Positions 23,911 through 36,684 of a DNA stretch of 64,000 nucleotides are shown here, piece by piece (within the stretch, counting starts at the first letter, position 1; each line of letters begins with the position of its first letter). This DNA comes from Filobasidium wieringae. Taxonomy: Eukaryota > Basidiomycota > Tremellomycetes > Filobasidiales > Filobasidiaceae. The stretch lies in the NCBI GenBank assembly GCA_001600055.1, contig BCIV01000004.1, positions 856,430 to 920,429 on the forward strand. The letters are read 5' to 3'. A program made the translations under genes and the position numbers. The notes beneath the pieces were generated by a model. That model worked only from the letters and a program-made list of their open reading frames with translations. It had not been told where the DNA came from and made no database searches.

Positions 23911-24647
23911 TGTAAGTAGCTGGGATTATCGAGTTGAGTATGTATGGTCTGAGATCTGATCGAAGATGTAATCCTTAAGACGTCGAGACTGATGGTGTGC
24001 TGCAATGTTGATCGCTGAGGTTCTGATTGATGTCAAATGTCAAGGTGTTTATATAGTTCTGCTCAAAGTGGAATTGACGACCAAATTGAACTGATGTGAT
24101 TGCTACGCGGAAGCAAAGTACGAAACAGGCAATGCGATCAATTCACATCTATAGTCATTACTACTTTAAGTTACCACTCGCTCGTCCGTCCTACTCGAGG
24201 ACCGTCACTCATATACTCAACCGCTCACAGCTTCCCTGTGCCCAGCCGACTGGCTTATCCACTTCATCAACCTCCGTGCAAGGTGGAAATGAAGACGATC
24301 TCGTCACCCTCCTCCAAACGATAATCGAGCTCTCCTTCCAGCTCCCAATCCGTGTCATTTATCAATACAAGAATTCCGGGTCGTCTATCGCATGGCAAAG
24401 CAATAGATCAGTCGTTGCTAAGGAACACGCTCGAAATTGCGACTCACACTCCCTCTCCATCTCCGAACATTTCGACCCGCTCACTCAATATCGTGTCCTT
24501 CATCCACTTTATCAGGTACCTCACATCGGTCGGCCTTCCGTCTTCCGGCACGCTTTCAGGTAACGTTATACTGTGTTTCGGCTGAGAAGAGAAAAGAAGG
24601 TGCAATCCTCCTCTGATGACGAAGAAGAGGCTAAGAATCTACTATAA
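23911..24647. other. Intergenic, SSB promoter and FMN1 3' region
   Basis: About 740 bp with no supported gene; it holds the SSB promoter. The plus-strand frame 24096-24563 lacks domains. A short last exon of FMN1 might lie at 24641 and below, see that entry. Confidence 0.45.
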
Positions 24648-25730
24648 TTAGACAGATAGAAAGGACAAAGCGTACCCAAATTCCAATTTGATCTTCAAAG
24701 ATCGGTCGTCCTTTTTCTCTCCTTCACTCTTGAAATCGAGTGCTAAACCTTCTACCCCGCTAACAACCTCATCTTCTCCGCTCTTCACATTTTCCTTCTT
24801 TCCTCCTAAGTCCCGCCCATACCCAACCCAGTTATCTCTCCCCAGACTTCTAAGGGCAACCCGAACATCCTCGTTGATATCTTCTACCAAAGCATCTTTA
24901 CTGACGTAGTCCAGCTCTGGCCTGATGTATCCCAATATTGAGACGGTAAGAGGGTGGGAGTAGAAGGATGTTGGATAATTGTGCATGATGTGAACCTCCT
25001 GTGAGATGATAATCATGACGAGGGTGTCAGACTGAGCAGAAATATACAAGAACAAGTTCAAGATCAATGCTTACAGCAGTCAATTCTTTATTCTTGTAGT
25101 ACGGGTTGTATCCCACACTCATGACCATCGGCCAAACGTCGTAATCCTCCTTTTGTAACTTTGGCTCCGTAACCTCTCGCTTATCACCGGTCGAGCTCTC
25201 AGTTGAGTTCGTGGAAGAAGAGGGCGCTTGCTCAGAATTGGTATCGATATGCTCCGCTTCCTTTTGAGCTTGCGGGTACGCAGCTGTATGGTCGGGGAGG
25301 TTCTCGATATCTTCTTTCGATAACGTTCCTTTGGGAGCAGATGGTGTAGCATCAAGTGCTGATGATGAAGATGATGAAGAGGAAGAAGTGGTAGGATGTA
25401 ACTGAGCGAATCCGAAATAGATCCCAGTCATGTTCAGTTCCGTCAGGGGTCCGATCGAAGTCCTGGGCAGGTTAGCTAATCGTCGAGGGGATTAGTATCG
25501 TATGAGTAAATACTCCTTCAGGCTAACATTTGACCCGACTCACCAGTAGGGATGCCCAGTTCTTTGCTTCCTCTTCCGAATCCTTTCTCTACTATCCCAT
25601 GCAACCTCATCGGAAATGGTGCAACGGGCCCATCGGGAGAGCCGACGACCTTAGGCCTGCTCGTGCGAGTGATCGGTGCCATCGGAGCTTGAGGGGTAGG
25701 GGGAAGTCCCGACGAGGGAGAAGTAGACAT
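24648..25730 (-). CDS. FMN1: Riboflavin kinase
   Basis: Three exons (25730-25544, 25475-25075, 24998-24648) give 312 residues. [20 protein letters not shown], joined to LGIPTANLP across intron 1, is the ATP/flavin-binding block of riboflavin kinase; [24 protein letters not shown], then [13 protein letters not shown] and [12 protein letters not shown] complete the family. The enzyme phosphorylates riboflavin to FMN. A Ser-rich insert of about 70 residues interrupts the core between GFAQLHP and [10 protein letters not shown], which is much longer than in yeast Fmn1. The 3' end is the weak point: reading straight on stops at 24648, but a GTACGC..TTATAG stretch of 34 nt could instead be a small intron leading to another 28 or so residues. 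Confidence 0.93.
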
Positions 25731-26701
25731 GGTGCCAGGAAGGTCAAATGGGAAGTAGAATCTCTAATCGCTGAGGAGTTTTGCTTGCTGCCGGCAACGA
25801 TCAGCCAAAATTGTTCTTACACAATTTACACAAGGTCCTCCTTGAGATTCGGTCGACCCCGCACTTGAAGCTTTATTTATTACCTTGTTTCATCTTACGC
25901 GCGCTGGAAAGCAAAGTACCACTCTTGTCGGTAGCAGTTGTCGAGTGCGTATCAAACTAACTCCTGTCATAGCTGTCATCGCTGACAACTACAGCTTTCC
26001 CACGTTCCCCTCCAACCGCTTGCCTCGCAGAACGGGCGCATGCGAAAAGTTGAGCAAGCGGAAGAGCTGCCGAAAGCAGTCTCGACATTCGCCTCTCCTG
26101 ATTTGTTGCGCGTCTGCTCGACCGACCGAGTGAATCATCCCTAGGGTACAGCGAGTACGTACCGTGCCATCGCAGCGTTTCGACGATCGACCTTCTTCCA
26201 CATCATTATACCTGCATTTCCTCTTGATTCGTTGTACAACCTTATGATTATAACACATCAACCACATTCTTCAACCAACTGCCTCTACTTGAATAACCGA
26301 ATCTTTCCAAACCATCTCGTATACAAAGAGAGATATCATCAAGACATTGTTTGAAAATCGGTCGGATTGCACGAAAGGAGGGGTGACAGGTCGTGAAGTG
26401 CACCCACACACATACTCTACTTGGACCCCGAGACTCGATAGACCCCCATCGTTTTCTCCTTAGCACTATCCGAGAAGTCAGGAGAAACTCCACAAGAAAG
26501 GATCCATCCAAAGCTTGAGATACTTATATCGCTGGTGAACTTCCGACTGAGCTGGAAAGACTCGATTGTTCGGCCTGATATTCAACCAAGTCGAGCGGGA
26601 GGGATCACTTGAAGTCGTCGCTCAATCCAAAGTGGAGGTCGCGCGCTCAACAATAACAAACAGTCTGAAGGGGGAAAAGGTGTCAGGTTCAAAAGATCTA
26701 G
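25731..26701. other. Divergent promoter region of FMN1 and HPC2
   Basis: 970 bp between divergently transcribed genes. No supported gene; short frames on both strands lack domains and splice partners. Confidence 0.5.
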
Positions 26702-29700
26702 ATGTCGGATCCTAATCAGCGATCTCACCTTCGCTTCTCCTCACCACCAAAACATCAACAACATTCCCTCAACTCGATCCAACCCTCTTACCAGTCCTCT
26801 CCTACCGTACAGTTCTCACGAGGTTCCACACCGAACGGGGATGTAGGTAACAGGATGCAGGAACAAGATCTTTCCGCTGGCGGAAGTCACAGTATCCGCA
26901 TGAGCAACTTGTCCGCATCTCCAGCTCGCAACTCTTCGGTCCCTCATCCACCACCTCACACCGCACCAATCTCTCCTCCGCCATTCCCGTCCCGCCGATC
27001 AAATCTCTCTGGATTGCTCAACGATGATGATGGTGACTCGAGCGAGATTGAAAAGAACCTGGCGACAAGAAACTCTTCCATAGAAGTCGGCGGACATAGT
27101 CGGGCACACAGTGAAGAATTAGATGCGACCCAAAGCGGATCTTCATCTAGCAGAAGAATCGTCAAGATATATGAACTTCCAGTCAACAGGGACGAAGGAG
27201 TAGATGAAGTGGAAGGGGATGATGATGTGCAGATGCGAGATGCTGAAGCTGAGCATGAGCTCGTCAATCAAGAGGAAGCGGATGAGGATGAAACGGAAGA
27301 CGAGGATGATAATGATGGATCCGAGGGGCAAGGTGACGACAACGATGTTGAAGTCGGAGAACCGGAGGAGAATGAAGACGAGAACGAGAACTCTGCGGAA
27401 GAAGAAGAGGAAGAGGAGGAAGATGATGATGAGGAGGACGATAATGGCTCGGTCGACCTAGGNGATGATGATGATGACACTCCTGTATTCATCAGCAGCA
27501 GGGGACCTCTCAAGATTGGAGAACTCTTGGCTCCTGAAGTCGTGGTCAAGGAGGAGCCCGCGTCGCAGCCCAGTGGCACAGACGAGAATAGAATGGATAT
27601 CGACACAGATGCTGCTAGAAACCAAAACGGCGAAGAGAAAGCTGCCCTTACCTTAGGTGAGAACACTGAGACCGGAAGTGGCGAGACAAACGGGACGACT
27701 GTCACCACGGACCTTCCCAATACCCCTTCCCAACCTATACCCCCTCCTCCTGCACAGACTGAAGACGGACAACCAATCAACACCTTGCAACCAAAGAAGA
27801 AAAGGGCCCCTAAAAGGTCTCCCTCTCCAGATGACCGACCACCAGCGCCTTTGATTGAGATGCAAACTATCCGAATCAGTATCGACCTGTCCGCTGCCAA
27901 TCGCGTCAAGAACGTTCCAAAGATTTTCAGCTTCAAGGAGACGGCTATTGAAGATAAAGTGGTCGAGAAGGATTATTGGGAGGCTCTCTCTGGTATTCCC
28001 AAACCTGCTCCTCTTCTTGAGGGCGACCAAGGGGTAGAGATCGGAAAGGCCGCGCCCGGACCGGGACCTGGATCCAGCCTCAAAGCGCTTATGGATGCGG
28101 TTGGCGACGGAGGTCTAGGTGAACAAGCAGAAGCGGAACGGTTGGCAGCGGCATTCGATAAGCGATATGAAGAACCAGGAGCGACTAAAAAGAAGAAGAG
28201 GAAGGTCAAGGACTCGGATGCTTATGATATTAACGATCCGTTCGTAGACGATTCGGAACTGCTGGTTGATGAACCGATGTTTTATCACCAGCCGAAGAAA
28301 GCTGGATTTTACGTTGCAAGCGGGCCGATCGAGTTGTGCGGAGAGCTGGAACCAGTGTGAGTTATATCAGGTTGGACCTTCCCGGTGTATTCTGACATCC
28401 TAGGATAAACGTTTTCAGACCGAAAAAATCGAGAAAGACGAAACAAAATGACGGGACCACTGCTACTACTGAAGTCAAGAAGAAGAAAAAGACAAAAACT
28501 GTCTTCGGAATGGGTGTGAAACCAGGTACCGTGGCTGCTGCTGGTGCATTAGCCAGAAAGCTCAGTCCGAAGGTGGCAATTGCGAACGGAAGCGGTACAG
28601 ATACTCCCACTCCCGCTGAAGATCCCGAGGTCCAATTCGTCGGAGCTCTGAAAGGTCGGTTGCTAACGTTTGCTCCACTCAGAGCAAAACCACTGATGGG
28701 ATTCATACAGGTCCTGCCTCCAATACCGAGCGAATCGCTCATATTCCAATTTCGTACCAGTCGCCTGTAAGTGATCTCAAGCCGATTGGATGGTGTTCTT
28801 CGAGTTTGACGAATATATCCACTTCTTCCTTGCTCAGGAACTCGCTCTGACGTGTGTTCCCCAAGAGCTACATCTCTATCTATGGCACATCAAGCACGTC
28901 AACGACGAATGTGAGCGGTACCAGAGTTGTGGATCCACCTAATTCTGGATACCTTGTTAATTCCCTCTCGGTAACTTGCAGTCCAAGGCTGGGCTGAAAA
29001 GAAATCGTTCCCTACCTGTCTAGTTGAACCAGTCAAACGGTTCGGACACGTCGCCATCGAGCTTCGGGCGATAGACGAGCCTCTCTTTGACGCAGTCCCT
29101 AGCTTCATCAACTACAACCGGTTTACTATGAAGCGATGGATCCTCCGGCAGTGCAAAGATCATCTACCTGTGGCTATTCATGCGAAAGAAGCGCTTATCT
29201 TCACAGAGATCAAGGCTGAAGTGGATGTACTGGCGCCGAGGCATTTGGAGGAATATGAGAAACAGTTGACTGAACACGAAGAAGCTAGTGAGTCGAAGTG
29301 TATGTACTCAGATTAGCACTCGAATGAGGCTGACGAGTTGAATCTCGCAGAACTGAGATACCATGCGGAGACCGTTTTGAATATGGAGACGGCTGATTTG
29401 CAAGAAATTACAGTCCCACCAGTAAGCTCAGTTTTCACATCGAATCGGTCCTCTACCGGCGCTCAATACCCCCAATGAAACAGCCTAGTCCACCTGCAAA
29501 GAAATGGAAGTGGAACTCAAAGATGAAAGGGCTCTTCGCAGAGGCCATCTCGAATGTAGAGTACGAGGTTCACTATCTTGCTCTGCTCAGGTAAGCATAC
29601 TCAGTGGCTGAAGATCGACAGATTGCACGGGACTCATTCTGTTCTACGCATAGCGACGCGATGGCTTCTAGAGAAACCGTTCCCATCCCGACGGGCCAAT

Positions 29701-29885
29701 CCGTTAGAACGCGATTATATGCCAGAATCGTTCCTCTGTTTCCTGATGGCTGGATGAATACTGCTGCCCTGTCCAGAGAGAGTGAGTGACGGTGGCGGTA
29801 ATGTGACTGTATATCTGTCTAACTTTTACCTCAATAACCTTCTCCAGTGAGCCAATTGAAGACTAAGAAGAAGCAGCAAGTCTGA
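26702..29885 (+). CDS. HPC2: HPC2/ubinuclein-like subunit of the HIR histone chaperone
   Basis: Nine exons join in phase to 889 residues. The first 400 residues are disordered and very acidic (about residues 170-260). The HPC2/ubinuclein HRD block is at about 510-545 (YDINDPFVDDSELL, then FYHQPKKAGFYVASG). The ubinuclein middle domain follows after a Lys-rich linker, with AKKWKWNSKMKGLFAEAI and a C-terminal WMNTAALSREMSQLKTKKK. In HIR/HIRA complexes this subunit binds histone H3 and helps deposit H3-H4 outside S phase. An ambiguous base (N at 27463) sits in the GAT/GAG-rich acidic tract, so the exact length of that tract is unreliable. Upstream of the HRD block, PLIEMQTIRISIDLSA is another conserved-looking strand. 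Confidence 0.9.
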
Positions 29886-30261
29886 ACAACATTCCGCCCA
29901 CGAGCATCAATTCCCAACAATCCTTTGTAGCCGTTGTATCATTTAGCTCTGCCGTCATCAGGCTCAACGATCATATTGATCGAAGCATCGAAACACTTGA
30001 GAATCCCGCAACGCTTGAATCCAGCTGTTGAACGGTATCTTGCTTGTAAAGGCAGCGAATCAAGCGGCTTCTTTGATCGGTCTTCTCCGAAACCGGAAAT
30101 ACAGCCGGTTTGACTGACCTCGATGCCATTCCGCGTTTCGATATTTCGAAGGCTACAGCGCTCTAGGATAACACCACAATCGCAGGCTGTTAACACCCCT
30201 TAAGCACGCTTAGTCTAGGTGAATTCCATAGGAAGCGGTACCTCTACTAACATCGATCCAA
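29886..30261. other. Intergenic between HPC2 and the M20 peptidase gene
   Basis: 376 bp of HPC2 3' end and peptidase promoter. No gene seen. Confidence 0.5.
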
Positions 30262-32786
30262 ATGGAGACACCATATTCTGACGACAAGCACGATCTGATG
30301 ATTGAGAAAGGCTCAGCTCCACTCCTGCCTAGCAACAACGACAACGTTGCGGAGAAACCTAAAAGTGCATACAGATCGAAGATGCACCTAATAGTACTGT
30401 CGGGAATCTTGCTATACTTTGTTACTGGTTTCGGTACCGACGTAGCCAGAAGGTTGAGCAGCTCGACCCAAACGCACGTCAGCTGTCCTACTCAACCCAA
30501 ACCTCTTGGCTCGGGGGATGTCTGGGTGAGGGATTGCCTAATGTCTTGATAGCAGACCGAAATAGGCTGATTGTTATGTCACATCTGCTTCTCCACCTTC
30601 AGCAAGTTCCGGAGAACTACTCTGACGTTGCCGCCGGTAGGCTATCCCGAGCGGTTCAGATCCCAGTAAGCGGTACCTTTACTTTCTTCTTGGCCCAAAG
30701 CTAAGCAGATCTGTCAGGCTGTATCGTATGACAACATGGGAGCTATTGGAGAGGATAAGCGATGGGATGCTCATTACAACTTCGACGAGTTCTTGGCCAA
30801 GGAGTATCCTCAAGTGTAAGTTAGTCTATATTTTTGATCGGATCGTTCCATCCTAATTCGAACCATGTAGTTATTCTCATCTGAAACACGAGGCCGTTAA
30901 CACCCATGGCCACTTATACACATGGACCGGATCTGATTCATCGTTACAACCCATCGTATTGATGGCTCATCAAGATGTTGTCCCAGTCAACCCAAGCACT
31001 CTCAACCAATGGACGCACAATCCATTTGACGGAGTTATCGAAGACGGCTGGGTCTGGGGACGAGGAGCAGCTGACTGCAAAAATCAGGTCGGTCTGTTTT
31101 CGGCAATCAATCACTGGGTACGGAGAGCTGAGATTTCTGTCGCACAGTTGATGGGAATCATGTCGGCTTTGGACAAGTTGATCCAGGACGAGTACAAACC
31201 CGAGCGTACTATTCTCGTCGCGTTCGGTTTCGACGAGGAAATTGGTGGTGTGCAGGTGAGACGCGGTTCACAATCGGCCAGAAGCCCGTATCTAAACCCC
31301 AGCACATTGGTATCTAGGGAGCTGCTCAGCTTTCTGCGGCCATTCAAGAGCGGTACGGAAAGAATTCTGTCGCTTTCCTGGTCGACGAGGGTTTTGGAGG
31401 TGTTGACGAAGCTTATGGTGCAACTTTCGCTTCTTTGGGGATGGCCGAGAAAGGCTATGTCAACATGGACATCACTGTTGAGTGGGTAACATCATTTAAC
31501 GGAAACTGAGAACATGCTCACTAATGTGACGGGTACAGGACTCCTGGTGGACATTCTTCCGTCCCTCCTGAGCATACTGGAAGTGAGTTACGGTTAGACT
31601 TTTTCACTCTTATGTATACTGATCCGTGCTCTATGAATCAGTCGGTCTTCTCTCTCAAGTGATCAACCAGCTCGAAGCACACCCCTATACTCCTCACCTT
31701 ACTGCTAGTTCTCCATACCTCAAGTACCTGACCTGTCTTGCCGATTACTCACCCAAATTGCCCGGATCTTTGCGAAAGATGATCAAGGATCCTAAGAAGT
31801 GGGGCAAATTGGCCAGGGAGTTGAGCAAGGACGTGAAGGAGAGGGCGTTCTTGGGAACCACTCAGGCTGTGGACCTGATCAGCGGAGGAGTCAAGGTCAA
31901 CGCTTTGCCTGAGGAGGCCAAGGGTGAGTTGAGATCAAGGTGGAGGAAGGACGGAAAGAGGGGGACGCTGACTTCACCTTTAACACAACAGCTACTGTGA
32001 ACTACCGAATTGATTTGTGAGTGATAGAAACAACAGCGACATCTGGTTCCGAGAGCTTATCCTTCTCCACCTCCTCAGCACTTCCTCTGTCGCCGAGACT
32101 AAAGCCCGGATCTCCAAATTGCTCCTTCCCATCGCTCACAAGCACCAACTGACCTACGTCGCCTTCAACAAGACTCAACCCACTTGCCCTCATCAAAGGA
32201 ACAAGTCCGGTACCAAGGGAAAGATGACCCTCAGTATCGGATCGGAAGCGCCAGATGGACTCGAGCCTGCTCCTATTACTAGCGATAAGGGTGAGAGTTT
32301 CAAGTTGATGGGTGGTACTATCAGGGGAGTTTTCGGAAAGGAGGTCATTGTCGCCCCTTCTGCTGTGAGTATCAGGTTGAGAGCATATTCAGGACAGCGT
32401 AACAGCGAGAGCTGATCGTTCTTCTTGAATATGGTAGATGTTCGCCAATACCGGTCAGTGGCTTGCGATATAATATGAGTGCTCGGACTCGACTGATCCA
32501 CAATTCATCTGTATTTCCAGACACGAGGCACTTCTGGGACGTGACTGAGAACCTCTATCGATTCATTCCCGCTTCTGTCGGTACGTCGTATAACCCAGTC
32601 CTCGAGTCGAACGAACGGTTTCCTGACTTGCTTATGTCATCCGTATTTTCTGGAACAGCCGAATTCAAGAACCCACACACTGTGGACGAACGTGTCTCTG
32701 TCCGAGCCCACGTTACTACCATCAGGTTCTTCTATGAGCTGATCAGAAACATGGAGGGATGGAGGCAGGGAGATGAGAAGGCTTGA
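30262..32786 (+). CDS. CPS1: M20 metallopeptidase, Gly-Xaa carboxypeptidase/CPS1-like
   Basis: Twelve exons join in phase to 610 residues. Residues about 40-58 (KMHLIVLSGILLYFVTGFG) form a signal anchor, as in yeast carboxypeptidase S, which is delivered to the vacuole as a type II membrane protein. Metal ligands are visible: His and Asp in LMAHQDVVPV, Asp in WGRGAADCKNQ, the Glu pair in FGFDEEIGG, Asp in FLVDEGFGG and the late His in MFANTDTRHFWD. Family members release C-terminal residues from small peptides. Two exons are tiny: 31992-32016 (25 nt) and 32438-32453 (16 nt), both required by the frame. The 60-nt intron 31088-31147 is in frame, so its retention would add 20 residues without a stop. 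Confidence 0.93.
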
Positions 32787-33248
32787 AGACGGTAGATTGA
32801 ATAGGGGTAGCGGCATGTTGACGGTGATGACCGTTGTTGTTCGCTTTCTCACGTGTATCGAGCTGTGAACTGTGAAATGAAGGGATGACGCGCGGTTGGA
32901 GTTGTATCCCGGCGCTAATTCGAATCGCTTGACTGCATCACATTTTGTTACTCTTCTGATCCGCAGCACCCATTCGATCGTGTCCTTGCTATCAAAATAG
33001 ACGACAACTCTGACATCAAATAGCAAGTAGCAAAGTACCAACGTAGCAACGCAGTCGACCCGAGTAGCCACAGCCAAGCACTTGCAGCAGCAACGTGACG
33101 AGAGGAACCTGAATCTCATCGATCGCCAAGACAACAAATCAAAACAACCTTTGCCTCTGAGAGCACCTTGGCAACATCTTCCTTCTGACTGCCTCGCTCT
33201 GTTTCACTTGGTATCCAGATACATCCTAGTTGAAACATACCTCTCATC
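32787..33248. other. Intergenic between the peptidase and exchanger genes
   Basis: 462 bp with no supported gene; it should hold the promoter of the exchanger. Confidence 0.5.
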
Positions 33249-35695
33249 ATGGCTGCGACACATGATGTCGTACAGACCTCGTCTCCAGGCATAATACAAG
33301 AAGGTGACAACATCGCCTCGTACGAACAATCCCGTCCTTTGGCCGGGACTGCTGCTGAACCCAACCACACAGCCGGTGTCAACCCATTATCTGGAGGAGC
33401 GCCTCTTTCGAACGGAGGCGGAAAGCACATCCTACCTGCTCTTCACCTCCCTCACAATCCTCTTCATTCCCACCCAAACACTCATGGTCATGCCTCTTCT
33501 CGAGACCGAAGGGCGACAAATGACACCACGCTCTCCCGAAGATCTACTAGGAATAGTGTGAACAGGAAGCCAGCCACCGAGGTTCTCAGGAAGATGACGA
33601 CTGGTCTTTTCACTCCTGAGAAGAAGATCAGGAAAACTCCAGGAGTCAAACTTAGTTTCATGAACTTGATCAAGAGTAGTTGGGTCAACGTTCTGTTGGT
33701 CTTCATTCCCGTCTCGTAAGTCCTGTTCAGACTATGACATTACGCAGTCGTTCGCAGCAAGTCGCTGATGTTGTCTTACATACAGATGGGCTTTGCATTT
33801 CGCTCTCAAGGGACAAGACACCCTCATCTTCGTCATGTGTTTCTTGGCTATCATTCCCCTCGTATGTCCCTTGTCGATCGGTTCATCATTCAAACAACCT
33901 CTGACCGATTCGCAATCCTTTTGCATGACAGGCTGGTCTACTGGGATTTACAACCGAATGTGTTACTCTCTACACTTCCCAGACTTTGGGAGGTCTATTG
34001 AACGCTACTTTGGGAAACGCAGTCGAGTTGATCGTCTCGATTATCGCGTTAATCAAGTGCGAACTTCAAGTCGTTCAGAGTAGTTTGATCGGTAGTATTT
34101 TGAGCAACCTGTTGCTTGTTTGTGGAATGAGTTTCTTCTTGGGTGGGTTTCCGACACTGATTACCTGAAATGGGAGCAGTACTGACGATGTTTGTTCTCT
34201 TGATCACCATTAGGTGGTACGAGATTCGCGGAGCAACAGTTCCAGGCTACGAGCTCCCAGTTGAACTCTTCCCTTCTGTTGATGTCCGTCATCTCCGTCC
34301 TCATCCCCTCAGCGTTCCACTTCAGTATTACTACCTCTCCCGACGGAGCCGATAACACCATCACCAGTAACGAGGAGAAGAACGACATTCTCTCCATGTC
34401 TCACGGAGTCGCTATCATCCTTTTGATGCTTTACATTGGGTACCTCTTGTTCCAACTGTTCACTCACGCCGATCTTTATGTGGACGAGGAAGGTCCCACC
34501 AAGAGTACGAAATACCCTGACGAGGTCGCCAACTATCCCAGTCAACTTCGAGAAAAGGTTAGGTTCTCCAACATCAACTTGAGAAAGAAGAACACCGCCT
34601 CATCCGAGAACGACTCTGCCGATTCTCCTACCATTGTCGATGGTGGAATTGCTCACGCTATTGCTCACGTTCACGGAACTTCCAGCGCTATTGAGCGTCG
34701 ACCTGGAATGAGAGTTGATAAAGAAGGACGAGTTTTAAGTTGGGGACCCGGAGGCGTACCGGAAGGTGCTCAAGATCTGGATTTGGAACGTGCACGAATG
34801 GAGGAAGACGAGGAGGAGGAGGAACCGGAGATGAGCTGGGTCACTGCGTTGATCGCTATGGTCATTGTCACTGTTCTCGTAGGAGTCACCGCTGAGTTTG
34901 TGAGTCGATCTGCTCCCAGTCGATGCCAATAGCAGGCTGACGCGCGTCTTGTAGCTGGTCGACTCGATCAACGGGTTGGTCGAGGCGAACCCTGCCCTTT
35001 CTCAAGAATGGGTTGGACTTATCTTGCTTCCTATCGTCGGCAACGCAGCTGTAAGTCCTAGTTTGGTCAGCTGGCTCGTTGTGTTCGATCGTTCTGCTTA
35101 CCTCGGCGACGTTACAGGAACACTGGACCGCTGTCATGGGTGCATACAAGGACAAGCTCGATCTTTCCATCTCAGTCGCTGTTGGATCCTCCATTCAGAT
35201 TGCGTGAGTTGAAGCGACCGATGAACCTTGTATTGTGATACTAAGTTTTGCATGGCACCTAGATTGTTTGTTATTCCCTTCTCTGTTATTCTAGGTTGGA
35301 TCATCAACAAGCCTTTGTTGTAGGTGCAGATCTGCAAGCTCAGCGACGATGTCTGTGTGCTGATTACAACATATCTGTGCAGGATGCTTTTCGATCCCTT
35401 TGAGAGCGTCGTGCTCTTCTTGTCGGTCATCATCGTTAATCAAGGTACGGTCGATACGCTTTCCCACCTGACGTTACGATGCTGATTCTGAAAACACAGC
35501 TTTGGCTGATGGAAAAACCAATTGGATGGAGGGTCTGATTCTGTTCATGGTATATGTCCTGATCGCCGTTGCTTTCTGGGTATGTCGATCTTTCAACCGT
35601 TCCATCCCTTACGGCTCGCTTACCCTTATCGATACTCTCAGTACTACCCTGGATCAAACACTGCCAACCTTATCGGTCAACAAGGCTGCTCTTAA
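33249..35695 (+). CDS. VCX1: Vacuolar-type Ca2+/H+ exchanger (CAX family)
   Basis: Ten exons join in phase to 624 residues. Both signature repeats of the calcium/cation antiporters are present: [17 protein letters not shown] in the first half and [17 protein letters not shown] in the second, each with the essential Glu. About eleven membrane helices can be drawn, with an acidic cytosolic loop between halves ([15 protein letters not shown]). The family moves cytosolic Ca2+ into the vacuole in exchange for protons. The N-terminus has about 150 hydrophilic residues before the first helix, longer than yeast Vcx1 (411 residues in all), and the central loop is also expanded (about 420-510, with HAIAHVHG, a His-rich patch). 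The last exon (35642-35695) adds only [17 protein letters not shown]. Confidence 0.94.
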
Positions 35696-36547
35696 ATGGA
35701 CAGATGCCCTTACTTATATACCTCCTGCATGCCTTTCTCTTGCCATATGTACAGTATTCGAGTCATCTCATAATAGCGTGATAGACGGTTGTATATATGC
35801 AAAAGCCGATCTCATTACCACCGATACCATTCCTACCAAAACAGTGGCTATCGTCCTCGTTGACCTCATGACAATGGTGTCACAACTATCGGCATATTCT
35901 CCTCGGCAAGCAGTCGCCTGCTTTCTCGTCCTGGTACGTGACGACGATAGCTATTGAAGGGAAACTTCTGTGAAGGGCATTGCCGCGCGATGTCAGCCTG
36001 AATCATAACGCCGCTCATCGAGCGCGATGCTGACCATCTCGAGCCCCGTTCCGGCTTGGATGCCATCCCTGACTCGTATCACACCTCTGACTAGAGCCAC
36101 ATCCCTGATAGATCTGATGGTCCCCGCTTTCGTCCCTGCCTTTCAACTTCGATTTCGTGATCGACACGGGTAGTTGCCGCCACCGAGCACGGCGTTGTTG
36201 GTAACATGGTTGTGTGCTCTCGAGGCATCCCCACGTGTATATAGGGGTGGAAACCTTATAGTTGACTACCCTCTGCGCCCCCTCCCCGTCATCCACATGC
36301 TGTACCAATCGGAGGTCAACCTGATCGCTAACTGTGTCATATAAAAGCGATGCGCCAGATACAATAGAGGTGCAGCCATACTTAGAGGAAGATCCTGGAG
36401 GATTTGGATCATCTCCATCCCCAGCGAATTCGAATTGTTCATAATGGGATCCACTGTGAACAGGTTCGCAAGGGAAACAACAGCCAGAGGCCGACTAGTT
36501 GTTAAAAATTAATATCTAGCCTCATAGAAATGTCGGGCAAAAAGATA

Positions 36548-36577
36548 CTTCCGCGCTAGGGGTCGAACCTAGGACCC
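36548..36577 (-). other. tRNA-like T arm and acceptor strand (degenerate)
   Basis: On the minus strand, CTAGG-TTCGACC-CCTAG forms a perfect T arm followed by CGCGGAA and a G discriminator. No matching D arm or 5' acceptor strand lies at the right distance, and the anticodon stem does not pair. It is probably the 3' half of a decayed or disrupted tRNA gene, or a tRNA-derived repeat. Confidence 0.4.
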
Positions 36578-36635
36578 CTATACTAAACCCCTTCATTCAG
36601 TCCCGCGCGTGGCAATTTGGCCATAATGACACGCC

Positions 36636-36684
36636 AAAACGCATAAAAACGCATGTGTCCTTTCTAAAACGCATTAAAACTCAT
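36636..36684. repeat. AAAACGCAT repeat, four units
   Basis: AAAACGCAT occurs at 36636, 36646 and 36666, with AAAACTCAT at 36676; spacings are 10, 20 and 10 bp, close to helical turns. It lies in the gene-free segment left of the recombinase region. Confidence 0.75.

Noticed and set aside
27268..27936. 222-codon minus-strand frame over HPC2
   Set aside because: The poly-Ser translation is the complement of the GAN-rich acidic tract of HPC2.
31088..31147. Coding sequence VGLFSAINHWVRRAEISVAQ in the M20 peptidase
   Set aside because: It is open and in frame but bounded by GT..AG, and the family alignment from memory joins the flanking exons directly; treated as an intron.
35502..35957. 151-codon plus-strand frame after the Ca2+/H+ exchanger
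   Set aside because: Its first part is a real exchanger exon; the rest is read-through past the GTATGT donor at 35580, while the spliced last exon gives the family C-terminus.
36548..36640. A complete tRNA gene on the minus strand
   Set aside because: Only the T arm and 3' acceptor strand form; no D arm, paired anticodon stem or 5' acceptor strand could be found, even allowing an intron.
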